Source of the DNA: Chloroflexota bacterium
GTDB lineage: Bacteria; Chloroflexota; Anaerolineae; Anaerolineales; Villigracilaceae
Direction of reading: 5' to 3'
Assembly (NCBI GenBank): GCA_023459215.1
Contig: JAEWVF010000066.1
Span: 1-12,543, forward strand
DNA: 12,543 nt
Both the position numbers and the translations under genes were made by a program. Shown here piece after piece: positions 5,539-12,431 of the stretch. Position 1 is the stretch's first letter. The number at the start of each line of letters is the position of its first letter. The notes under the pieces are model-generated. The model was not told where the DNA came from. It did not search any database and saw nothing but the letters and a program-made list of their open reading frames with translations.

Positions 5539-6129
5539 ATGGACAAGAAAATTTTCTACGGTGATGTCACCCCTAATGATTTCGCAGAAACATTGTCGGC
5601 GCACTTCAATCGCGGCAACTTGCGAACCCAAGTCATCGGCGATCCGCATAACTTGAAAGTGCAGATTGCCAGCGTTCGGAACGCGTCCAGCGGAGGCCAG
5701 ACCGCCGTTACCATCCATCTGCAAACCGTGGAAGATGGCGTTATGATCAGCGTTGGTCAACAAGCCTGGCTGGGCGTTGCCGCCAGTTTGGGGCAATCTG
5801 CCATCGCGACCATCATGAATCCCTGGAACCTGCTTAACCGCCTCGACGATATCGCCCAGGATATTGAAAATCTAAACCTGGTCGAAAATGTCTGGGCTGT
5901 TATCGCCAAGGTAGCCAAAACCAACGGGGCCAGCCAACAGCTCTCGGCCCGCCTGCGCCGATTAAGCTGCGAATATTGTCACACCGCCAATAAGGCTGGC
6001 GAACCATCCTGCGTGGCGTGTGGCGCACCGCTTGGGAAAATGCAGCCGACAACCTGCATCCAATGTGGATTTGTCCTGCTGGCGCGTGAGGCGCAATGTC
6101 CACAATGCGGCCGGCCTGTAGTTCGTTAG
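5539..6129 (+). CDS. Double zinc-ribbon protein of unknown function
   Basis: This 196-residue protein has two parts. Residues 1-135 are an alpha/beta region I do not recognise, opening 'MDKKIFYGDVTPNDFAETLSAHFNRGN', with a moderately hydrophobic stretch at about 76-99 that could be a buried helix or membrane-associating hairpin. Residues 143-196 hold four CxxC knuckles (C144/C147, C158/C161, C173/C176, C187/C190), spaced as two tandem rubredoxin-like zinc ribbons. Proteins with C-terminal zinc ribbons of this kind are common regulators or adaptors, but no specific role can be read here. It lies 86 bp upstream of the FHA/cell-wall operon in the same direction, with a separate promoter between. 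It is divergent from the SH3b gene. A shared envelope theme is possible but unproven. Confidence 0.8.
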   Translation: MDKKIFYGDVTPNDFAETLSAHFNRGNLRTQVIGDPHNLKVQIASVRNASSGGQTAVTIHLQTVEDGVMISVGQQAWLGVAASLGQSAIATIMNPWNLLNRLDDIAQDIENLNLVENVWAVIAKVAKTNGASQQLSARLRRLSCEYCHTANKAGEPSCVACGAPLGKMQPTTCIQCGFVLLAREAQCPQCGRPVVR

Positions 6130-6146
6130 CTCCCCCAACTTTCTTA

Positions 6147-6175
6147 TTGTAAACATTTACTTATCGTCGTAAAAT
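6147..6175 (+). promoter_or_regulatory. Sigma70-type promoter of the FHA/cell-wall operon
   Basis: TTGTAA (6147-6152) and TAAAAT (6170-6175) are separated by 17 bp. The -35 overlaps a small palindrome GTAAA-CA-TTTAC (6149-6160). The leader runs about 33 nt to GGGGAG (6205-6210), which is 5 nt before the first ATG at 6216. Confidence 0.6.
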
Positions 6176-6215
6176 GTAGGTATCCTGGCCAAAAAATCGC
6201 CCCTGGGGAGACCAG

Positions 6216-7040
6216 ATGAGCATAACGTTATCAGACATAGAACAGAGAATAGAAGCGCTGATAGAGGTACATTTAATAAAGTTTCTGCCAGGAGCCATCT
6301 GGCAGGATCGTATTGCGCGCCGCCTGACCGAAGCATTGAAGTCAAACCTGGCGACCAGCGGTCTGGAACAACCCTTGCCCCCCAATTTTGTTTTGCTGGT
6401 ACACCCTTCCATCCTGGCACAATGGCAAAAAGAGCCACGACTGATTGACGGCCTGACCAAAATCTTCCGCCTGGCAACCAGCGAGGCCGGCATCCGTTTT
6501 GAGTTTGCGCCAACAATCGCGTTGGCCAGTTCAGAACAGGTTGAACCGGATGATATCGATGTGCGGGTTGGCAACATCAATGTTGCCGAAACCCAAAATT
6601 CACCGAGTCAGGAACCGCACTCAGAAGAAAACGGACAACTCAAGGCCGCCTTCCTGATTATCGGGGGCACCAAGGTTTTCACGGTGGATCAAATGGTCGT
6701 AAATATTGGACGCCGGCTGGATAACCACGTAGTGATTGATGACCCGCGCGTATCGCGCTACCACGCCCAGATTCGCTATGTGCGTGGAAAGTTTGTTATC
6801 TTCGACCTGAATTCGACCGGCGGTACCTATGTCAATGGACAGCGGTCAAGTCAGAGCGTTTTGTATCCGGGCGATGTTATTTCTCTCGCCGGACTCCCGA
6901 TTATTTTCGGCCAGGATAATCCCCCGAGCGGCCTGCGCCCCAGCAGTGGGGATACCGCTCCGCTTTCAGCCCAAAGCAGCGAACGAAGCACCGCCATCCT
7001 AAAAACAATCCCACTGAACGACCCAAAGAACAATTCCTGA
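6216..7040 (+). CDS. FhaA-like protein: DUF3662-type N-terminus plus FHA domain
   Basis: This 274-residue cytoplasmic protein has the layout of actinobacterial FhaA. Residues about 1-105 match the FhaA N-terminal (DUF3662-type) pattern: 'IEQRIEALIEVHLIKFLPG' followed by 'IARRLTEAL', then a strand-rich region. A polar linker follows (about 112-140). Residues about 143-230 are a forkhead-associated domain with the phosphothreonine-contacting residues R166 (in 'IGRRLDNH'), S180 and H183 ('VSRYH'), and N199...N207 ('NSTGGTYVNG'). All expected binding residues are present, so it should recognise phosphothreonine peptides made by a Ser/Thr kinase not in this window. The tail (236-274) is Ser/Pro-rich and may be disordered. 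It is the first gene of the operon, 1 bp ahead of the second FHA gene. In Actinobacteria FhaA links kinase signalling to peptidoglycan synthesis; the SEDS-PBP gene downstream supports a similar role here. Confidence 0.88.
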   Translation: MSITLSDIEQRIEALIEVHLIKFLPGAIWQDRIARRLTEALKSNLATSGLEQPLPPNFVLLVHPSILAQWQKEPRLIDGLTKIFRLATSEAGIRFEFAPTIALASSEQVEPDDIDVRVGNINVAETQNSPSQEPHSEENGQLKAAFLIIGGTKVFTVDQMVVNIGRRLDNHVVIDDPRVSRYHAQIRYVRGKFVIFDLNSTGGTYVNGQRSSQSVLYPGDVISLAGLPIIFGQDNPPSGLRPSSGDTAPLSAQSSERSTAILKTIPLNDPKNNS

Positions 7041-7041
7041 C

Positions 7042-7470
7042 ATGAGCGCACCCATTTTCCTTGGCCTGCGCCTGCTTGCAGCCATTTTGCTGTATGCTTT
7101 TGTGGGCTGGTCTTTTTATTTAATGTGGCGCAGTCTCAAGGCGCAGGCAAACTCGCTCTCTGCCTACAAAACCCCGCCGTTGTCCGTTCATCTGCCCCTG
7201 ATCAATGGCGAAACAACCACCCTCGTCTTCGATCAGCCGGAGTTGCTAATCGGCAGGGATGTTGACTGCGCCCTGCACCTGGATGACACCGCCGTTTCTG
7301 CCCGACATGCCCGGTTATCCTTCCATCACGGACAGTGGTGGCTGGAAGACAACGGCTCCAAAAACGGCACATCGCTGAACGGAAATCGCCTGACCGTGCC
7401 GACAATCCTCACCAATGGGGATACAATTGGGTGCGGAAATAGCAGCCTGACCATCATCCTGCCCGAATAA
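7042..7470 (+). CDS. Membrane-anchored FHA protein (FhaB-like)
   Basis: This 142-residue protein has one N-terminal transmembrane helix (about residues 6-29, 'LGLRLLAAILLYAFVGWSFYL'), a short linker, and a cytoplasmic FHA domain (about 48-140). The binding residues are intact: R72 in 'LIGRDVDC', S86 and H89 in 'VSARHARL', and N108/N113 in 'GSKNGTSLNG'. Its size and TM-plus-FHA layout match actinobacterial FhaB (FipA), which works with FtsW/RodA and PBPs under Ser/Thr kinase control. The ATG lies 1 bp after the preceding stop with no strong ribosome binding site, so translation is probably coupled to the FhaA-like gene. Two FHA proteins in series imply two phosphothreonine inputs, or one soluble and one membrane reader of the same kinase. 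Confidence 0.87.
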   Translation: MSAPIFLGLRLLAAILLYAFVGWSFYLMWRSLKAQANSLSAYKTPPLSVHLPLINGETTTLVFDQPELLIGRDVDCALHLDDTAVSARHARLSFHHGQWWLEDNGSKNGTSLNGNRLTVPTILTNGDTIGCGNSSLTIILPE

Positions 7471-7485
7471 GGAGAGCAAAGTTCC

Positions 7486-8352
7486 ATGAAAGAAACCTTA
7501 GCCTTTGCCGTCATTGGCGGTTCCGGCCTGTATCAGATGCAGGGCCTGAGCGATACCCGCGAATATGAAATCGAAACGCCTTTCGGGAAACCCAGTTCGC
7601 CCATCATCGTTGGAACGCTGGAGGGCAAACGGATCGCCTTCCTGGCGCGACACGGCATCGGGCACTTCATTTCACCCAGCGAAGTCAATTATCGGGCGAA
7701 CATCTATGCCCTAAAAAGCCTCGGGGCAACCCAAATCGTCAGCATCAGCGCCTGCGGCTCCCTGCGCGAAGACTATGCCCCCGGACACATCATCATCCCG
7801 GATCAGATTTTCGATAATACAAAAGAACGCGCCCGCAGCTTCTTCGGCAAGGGGCTGGTTGCCCATATCGGGGTGGCAGACCCATTTTGCAAGGAACTGT
7901 CCGAGGCGGTTTTATCGGCGACAAAATCCAGCGGCGCAACCGTCCATTATGGCGGGACCCTGATCACAATCGAAGGGCCGCGCTTTTCCACCAAGTCCGA
8001 ATCTCACGCCTATCGCTCCTGGGGCATGTCAATTATCGGCATGACCGCCTCGCCGGAGGCTTTCCTGGCGCGTGAAGCTGAAATTTGTTACGCTACGATG
8101 GCGCATGTCACCGATTACGATGTCTGGCACGTCAGCGCAGAACCCGTCACCGTCGAAATGGTCATCCAGACCCTCAACAAAAACACGACCCTGGCCCAAG
8201 AATCGCTTAAAGCCTTGGCGCGAAACCTGCAACCTCAACCCGATTGCGCCTGTCAGCACGCCCTGGCGAGCGCACTAATCACCAATCCTGCCGTGGTTCC
8301 CGCCGACACACGCGCAAACCTTGGCTTATTGGTCGATAAGTACCTGAAATAA
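7486..8352 (+). CDS. mtnP: S-methyl-5'-thioadenosine phosphorylase
   Basis: This 288-residue enzyme phosphorolyses methylthioadenosine, the by-product of polyamine synthesis and other SAM-dependent reactions, into adenine and 5-methylthioribose-1-phosphate for methionine salvage. It has the nucleoside phosphorylase family II landmarks: phosphate loop 'GGSG' (11-14), 'RHGIGH' (55-60), 'NYRAN' (68-72), 'TIEGPRFSTKSE' (161-172) and 'MTASPEAFLARE' (186 onward). The 'TDYD' motif with D210 and D212 is typical of MTA phosphorylase rather than guanosine/inosine-type PNP. The length matches the family. GGAG lies 11 nt before the ATG, a long spacing. It sits inside the cell-wall operon (15 bp after the FHA gene, 16 bp before the SEDS-PBP gene), an unexpected place for a salvage enzyme and probably simple co-transcription. 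Confidence 0.92.
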   Translation: MKETLAFAVIGGSGLYQMQGLSDTREYEIETPFGKPSSPIIVGTLEGKRIAFLARHGIGHFISPSEVNYRANIYALKSLGATQIVSISACGSLREDYAPGHIIIPDQIFDNTKERARSFFGKGLVAHIGVADPFCKELSEAVLSATKSSGATVHYGGTLITIEGPRFSTKSESHAYRSWGMSIIGMTASPEAFLAREAEICYATMAHVTDYDVWHVSAEPVTVEMVIQTLNKNTTLAQESLKALARNLQPQPDCACQHALASALITNPAVVPADTRANLGLLVDKYLK

Positions 8353-8368
8353 AAGCCCTTTTCAAGCC

Positions 8369-10921
8369 TTGTCCAACCTTTTAACCCCTGCCCAGATACA
8401 AAGCCGGCTATTGGGTATTGCCGCCGGCTTTGTAATCGTCTTGGGCATCAGCCTTTCAATCTCCCCCGCCGTGCGTGAACGCACCTGGCAGGTGGATTTC
8501 CTTTTCAGCCACTGGATCGGGATTTCTGCCTGGCTGCTGCTCACCTATCTGACTCACCGTTATATTGTCCGCAGCCTGCCCGACGCAGACCCATACATCC
8601 TGCCAATCGCCGCCCTGCTGTCCGGCTGGGGGATGCTCAGTATCTGGAGGCTCACCACAGCCTTTGGTATGCGCCAGGCCATCTGGATCGGCGTATGCTT
8701 TTCCGTTTTGCTGATCGGTTTGCGGAAAAATCAAATTCCCGAATTTCTAAAAAAATATAAATATATCTGGCTGACCAGCGGCCTGACGCTGACCGCCCTG
8801 ACCATCGTATTTGGTTCCAACCCCATCGGTAGCGGGCCGCGTCTGTGGCTGGGCTGCTGCGGGGTTTACCTGCAACCATCTGAACCTTTGAAGCTGCTCC
8901 TGATCGTTTTTCTTGCCGCTTACTTTGCGGCAAGGATTCCAATCAGCGGTCGTTTTTTCTCACTGCTTACACCAACCCTGTTCCTGAATGGCATGGCGCT
9001 CGCCATCTTGTTGGTGCAGCGCGATTTGGGAACAGCCTCCATTTTTGTTGCCCTCTATGCCATCATGATTTACCTGGCCTCGACCAGGAGGCGGGTACTC
9101 ATCCTGAGCCTGCTCCTGTTGGGCGGCCTGGGCCTGGCTGGCTACTTCTTCGTGGACATCATCCAGTACCGATTAACGAGCTGGTTCAACCCCTGGCAGG
9201 ATCCGTCCGGGCGCTCCTACCAAATCATTCAATCGCTGCTGGCAATTGCCAATGGCGGAATTTTTGGGCGCGGACTCGGGATGGGTTCGCCGACCCTTGT
9301 CCCTGTCGCTCACTCAGATTTTATCTACGCGGCCATCGCGGAAGAAACGGGATTGGTCGGCAGCCTGATTCTTCTTTTGCTGATTGGCTTTTTTGTTATG
9401 CGCTGCTTCATGATCGCCCTGCGCGCCGAGGGATATTTTGAACGTTTATTAAGCGCAGGGCTGGGAGCCTATATCGGCATTCAAAGCATCGTCATCATCG
9501 GCGGAAATTTGCGGCTTTTGCCCTTAACAGGAGTCACCCTGCCTTTCGTTTCTTATGGCGGCTCTTCGCTGCTGACCTCCTTCCTGGCCCTGCTGCTACT
9601 GTTGCAAATCAGCAACAACACAGAAGGCGATCCCGCCCCGCTGACAAAAACCACTCCCTACCTGCTCGTCCCAGTCACAATCAGCATCGGGTTGCTGGCC
9701 CTGGCGTTCAGCAATGGCTGGTGGAGCCTGATCCGCTCGGGAGATTTACTGGCAAGATACGATAATCCGCGGCGCTCCATTGCGGACCTGTATGTCCAGC
9801 GCGGCAGCCTGCTCGACCGCAGGAACCAGCCAATTGCTTATACCAGCGGCCAGGCAGGAGAGCTAAAAAGAACCTATTCATATCCCAATTTGTCGCCAGT
9901 TATTGGTTATACGCATAATGTTTACGGACAGGCCGGACTTGAAGCCGAGTTGGATGCCTATCTGCGCGGCCTGGCAGGATACCCGACCAGTCAGGTTTGG
10001 TGGCAACACCTGCTCTACGGCTATCCCCCTCCGGGGCTGGATGTGCGCCTGAGCATCGACACATCCCTTCAAGAAAAAACCGACAAACTCCTGGGCGAGA
10101 GCAAAGGAGCAGCTGTGCTCCTGAACGCCCAAAGTGGAGAAATCCTGGTGATGTCGTCGCACCCAACCTTCGACGCAAATCAACTGGACACAATTGGCGC
10201 GGAAACACTGTCCTCGCCCGATGCCCCGCTGCTCAACCGGGCCAGCCAGGGACAATACCGGGTAGGGACAGCCCTGGGGCCTTTCCTGCTGGCGCAACGC
10301 CTCGAACAAGGGCTGGCGCTGCCGGATTTCCCCGATTCGCTTCTTATCCAACAGAATGGAAGATTAATCCGCTGCACGCTGAGAAGCAACCTGCCGCCAG
10401 CCTGGGAGAATGCCTTACCCGCCGGTTGCCCACAGCCATTACAAACCCTGGCAGAAGCCCTGGGAAGCTCCGAATCGGCCCAATTGATAGAAAAACTCGG
10501 TATAGAGCAAGGCAGCGATCTGGCCCTCGGCCAGTCCGCAACCCTGACGCCGCTCCAGATGGGCCTGGCCGCTGCCGCAATCAGCAACGCCGGGATAAGC
10601 CCAGCCGCACAAATCGCCCTGGCGGTGAACACACCCGCCCAAGGCTGGGTAATCCTGCCAGCCAAAGAACAGCCGAAAAGCCTGTTTTCCGCCGAAAGCG
10701 CCAACGCGGCCGCCCAATTCCTGCAAGCAGGCGAAAAACCCTACTGGGAAAGCATGGGCAGGCTCGACCAGAAAGAAAATCCACTGGCATGGTACCTCGG
10801 TGGGACATTGCCCGGCTGGCAGGGAACGCCCCTGGCCATCGTGATTGTCATCGAGTCCGATGACCCTGAGCTTGCCCAAAAGATGGGCAGGGAAATTCTG
10901 GAAGCGGCAATCCAGCCGTAA
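8369..10921 (+). CDS. SEDS (RodA/FtsW) glycosyltransferase fused to a degenerate class B PBP
   Basis: This 850-residue membrane protein joins two partners that are usually separate. Residues about 10-415 are a polytopic SEDS peptidoglycan glycosyltransferase that should polymerise lipid II. Its signatures are 'QRDLGTAS' (217 onward), 'SWFNPWQDPSGRSYQ' (271 onward) and 'AHSDFIYAAIAEE', with the probable catalytic Asp D317. Residues about 431-452 form the PBP membrane anchor. The PBP pedestal follows ('RGSLLDRR', 478-484; 'VIGYTHNVYGQAGLE'), then a transpeptidase-like fold from about 565. The expected 'GSTFK' after 'LLNRASQGQY' reads G-T634-A-L-G637. The SxN site reads only SSES (700-703). The KTG site before 'AWYLGG' reads G797-R-L-D. 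All three catalytic motifs are lost, so cross-linking activity is unlikely. The frame opens at a TTG (8369) without clear ribosome binding site, 16 bp after the mtnP stop, suggesting coupled translation. No in-frame ATG lies near. Confidence 0.9.
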   Translation: MSNLLTPAQIQSRLLGIAAGFVIVLGISLSISPAVRERTWQVDFLFSHWIGISAWLLLTYLTHRYIVRSLPDADPYILPIAALLSGWGMLSIWRLTTAFGMRQAIWIGVCFSVLLIGLRKNQIPEFLKKYKYIWLTSGLTLTALTIVFGSNPIGSGPRLWLGCCGVYLQPSEPLKLLLIVFLAAYFAARIPISGRFFSLLTPTLFLNGMALAILLVQRDLGTASIFVALYAIMIYLASTRRRVLILSLLLLGGLGLAGYFFVDIIQYRLTSWFNPWQDPSGRSYQIIQSLLAIANGGIFGRGLGMGSPTLVPVAHSDFIYAAIAEETGLVGSLILLLLIGFFVMRCFMIALRAEGYFERLLSAGLGAYIGIQSIVIIGGNLRLLPLTGVTLPFVSYGGSSLLTSFLALLLLLQISNNTEGDPAPLTKTTPYLLVPVTISIGLLALAFSNGWWSLIRSGDLLARYDNPRRSIADLYVQRGSLLDRRNQPIAYTSGQAGELKRTYSYPNLSPVIGYTHNVYGQAGLEAELDAYLRGLAGYPTSQVWWQHLLYGYPPPGLDVRLSIDTSLQEKTDKLLGESKGAAVLLNAQSGEILVMSSHPTFDANQLDTIGAETLSSPDAPLLNRASQGQYRVGTALGPFLLAQRLEQGLALPDFPDSLLIQQNGRLIRCTLRSNLPPAWENALPAGCPQPLQTLAEALGSSESAQLIEKLGIEQGSDLALGQSATLTPLQMGLAAAAISNAGISPAAQIALAVNTPAQGWVILPAKEQPKSLFSAESANAAAQFLQAGEKPYWESMGRLDQKENPLAWYLGGTLPGWQGTPLAIVIVIESDDPELAQKMGREILEAAIQP

Positions 10922-10934
10922 AAAAATCGAAATC

Positions 10935-10985
10935 AACAAAAATGAGATTCGCATCGTGACCATGAGCGAATCTCATTTTTGTTTT
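10935..10985 (+). terminator. Intrinsic terminator of the cell-wall operon, 18-bp perfect stem
   Basis: Positions 10935-10952 pair perfectly with 10966-10983 around a 13-nt loop, followed by more T residues. The stem contains GAGATTCGC above an A/T base, so it may work in both directions. It starts 13 bp after the SEDS-PBP stop and isolates that operon from the ROK gene. Confidence 0.88.
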
Positions 10986-11009
10986 AATTCGCAAAGAATG
11001 TTAGACTTC

Positions 11010-11037
11010 TTGACAAATTAATTGTTTGTGATAATAT
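11010..11037 (+). promoter_or_regulatory. Extended -10 sigma70 promoter of the ROK regulator gene
   Basis: A consensus TTGACA (11010-11015) is followed after 16 bp by TAATAT (11032-11037), preceded by TG (11029-11030) as an extended -10. A short palindrome AATTAATT (11016-11023) lies in the spacer and could be part of an autoregulatory site. The leader is about 36 nt, with AGGA (11067-11070) 9 nt before the GTG start. Confidence 0.75.
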
Positions 11038-11079
11038 AAAAAACGCAAGCGACACTCAATCTCCCCAGGATCAGGCACT

Positions 11080-12324
11080 GTGAGCCACTTTTTTTGGCCA
11101 ACCCCATTTCAAAACGTTAAGAATATTAACAAACATGCCGTCCTGGATCTGATTCGATTCACGCCAGGGGGTATCTCGCGGGCCGAATTGGCCATGCGCA
11201 TGGATTTAAGTCGCGCAGCCATGACCGCCATCGTCAACGATCTGCTCGAGGTGGAAATCGTCCGTGAAACCGAATCGCGTAACGGGCAGAGCGGGCGTCC
11301 GCCAATCATTCTCGAAATCAACCCCAGCCGCGGGCATGTTATCGGGATCGATATGGGCGCAACCCATTTGACCGTCGCCCTGACCGATTTCTCGGCGCGG
11401 CTCGTCGACGAAATCGAAATCCCCTTTGACATTACCCAGGGGCCAAACCCCTGCCTGGCCCAGGCCGAAGCCCTGTTGACCGAACTACTCGAAAAAAACG
11501 ATATGCGCCTCGAGCACATCATGGCGATTGGCATGGGCGTTCCCGGGCCAATCGTCAGCCAGGCCGGGATGGTGGTCGCGCCACCGATTATGCCGGGCTG
11601 GGACGGCTACCCGATTCGCAAAGATATGGAAAGTAAGTGGAACATCCCAGTTTCGCTAAATAACGACGCTGAACTGGGAATGCTGGGAGAGTGGGCCTAC
11701 GGCGCCGGTCGCGGAGAAGAACACCTGGCCTATATCAAGGTCGGATCCGGCATCGGGGCTGGCTTGCTGCTAAACGGACAGGTTTACCAGGGCGCAACCG
11801 GCTCAGCCGGGGAAATTGGACACCTGACCATCGAGGAAAACGGGCCGCTCTGCGATTGCGGCAGCACCGGCTGTCTCGAATCACTGGCGGGGGGCAAAGC
11901 CATCGCCCGCCAGGCCCAGGAAATTGTCGCCAGCGGCAAAAGAACGCTGCTCTCCAGCATGGGGCCAGCCGAAGAACTGACCGCCCGCGACGTTGCCGCT
12001 GCCGCACGGCGCGGCGACCTGCCTTCGCAACAAATTATTGCGCGCGCCGGAAGCTATCTCGGCATCGCCATCGCAGGTATGGTCAACCTTTTCAACCCAC
12101 GCGTGGTTGTTGTCGGTGGCGGGGTATCGCAAATCGGCGACCTGCTCTTGCAGCCCATCCGCGACACCGTCCGTCGCAGAAGTCTCGCCGGAGCCGCCCA
12201 GGTTGTCAAAATCAATACTGCCGTATTGCGCCGCAGATCATCGATCATGGGTGCAGTTGTTCAGGCATTATCCACTGCATTGCATCAAATCACGGATAAA
12301 AAAGGAGGTGATATCCAGGCGTAG
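11080..12324 (+). CDS. ROK-family sugar-responsive transcriptional regulator
   Basis: This 414-residue cytoplasmic protein has the NagC/Mlc/XylR plan. A winged helix-turn-helix occupies about residues 15-75 ('NKHAVLDLIRFTPGGISRAELAMRMDLSRAAMTAIVNDLLE'), followed by a ROK (actin-like ATPase fold) sensor. The phosphate-1 motif reads 'IGIDMGAT' (88-95). The sugar-binding region contains 'NNDAEL' with D196. The zinc site is complete: H248 and C258-D-C260-G-S-T-G-C265-L-E. The length is typical of ROK repressors, longer than ROK kinases, so DNA binding is the main role; residual sugar kinase activity is unlikely but not excluded. The start is GTG at 11080, supported by AGGA 9 nt upstream. Its coding end carries a very strong Shine-Dalgarno-like run (12301-12312). 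Downstream a palindrome and a lipoprotein gene follow, suggesting it represses a sugar ABC transporter operon. Confidence 0.92.
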   Translation: MSHFFWPTPFQNVKNINKHAVLDLIRFTPGGISRAELAMRMDLSRAAMTAIVNDLLEVEIVRETESRNGQSGRPPIILEINPSRGHVIGIDMGATHLTVALTDFSARLVDEIEIPFDITQGPNPCLAQAEALLTELLEKNDMRLEHIMAIGMGVPGPIVSQAGMVVAPPIMPGWDGYPIRKDMESKWNIPVSLNNDAELGMLGEWAYGAGRGEEHLAYIKVGSGIGAGLLLNGQVYQGATGSAGEIGHLTIEENGPLCDCGSTGCLESLAGGKAIARQAQEIVASGKRTLLSSMGPAEELTARDVAAAARRGDLPSQQIIARAGSYLGIAIAGMVNLFNPRVVVVGGGVSQIGDLLLQPIRDTVRRRSLAGAAQVVKINTAVLRRRSSIMGAVVQALSTALHQITDKKGGDIQA

Positions 12325-12387
12325 GTCAAACGAGCCTGCATCAAAAAAACTCGCCTTTCACAATCAGCAAAATTTTACTCAGTCAAA

Positions 12388-12407
12388 ATTGAAGCGTGCG
12401 CTTCAAT
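12388..12407. promoter_or_regulatory. 20-bp palindrome upstream of the lipoprotein gene, candidate operator
   Basis: ATTGAAGCG (12388-12396) and CGCTTCAAT (12399-12407) are exact inverted copies around a central TG. It lies in the 107-bp gap between the ROK stop and the lipoprotein ATG, 24 bp before that ATG. Without a following T-run it is not a terminator. Its form resembles operators of LacI or ROK sugar repressors. I see no convincing promoter in the gap, so where the site lies relative to a transcription start is unknown. Confidence 0.6.
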
Positions 12408-12431
12408 AACGAAAACAAGGAGAACGAGAAG

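Noticed and set aside
9997..10863. A 288-codon overlapping frame within the PBP half of the fusion, considered as evidence of a frameshift that destroyed the catalytic motifs
   Set aside because: Its translation is Arg/Pro-rich with no SxxK or KTG motif in context, whereas the main frame keeps PBP-like sequence on both sides of every altered motif. No frameshift repair restores the motifs.
11691..12299. A 202-codon overlapping plus-strand frame inside the ROK gene
   Set aside because: Arg-rich, out-of-frame shadow; the ROK frame contains the complete zinc and ATP motifs over the same bases.
12357..12390. Possible promoter for the lipoprotein gene (TTCACA as -35)
   Set aside because: No acceptable -10 hexamer lies at 15-19 bp spacing, so I left it out.
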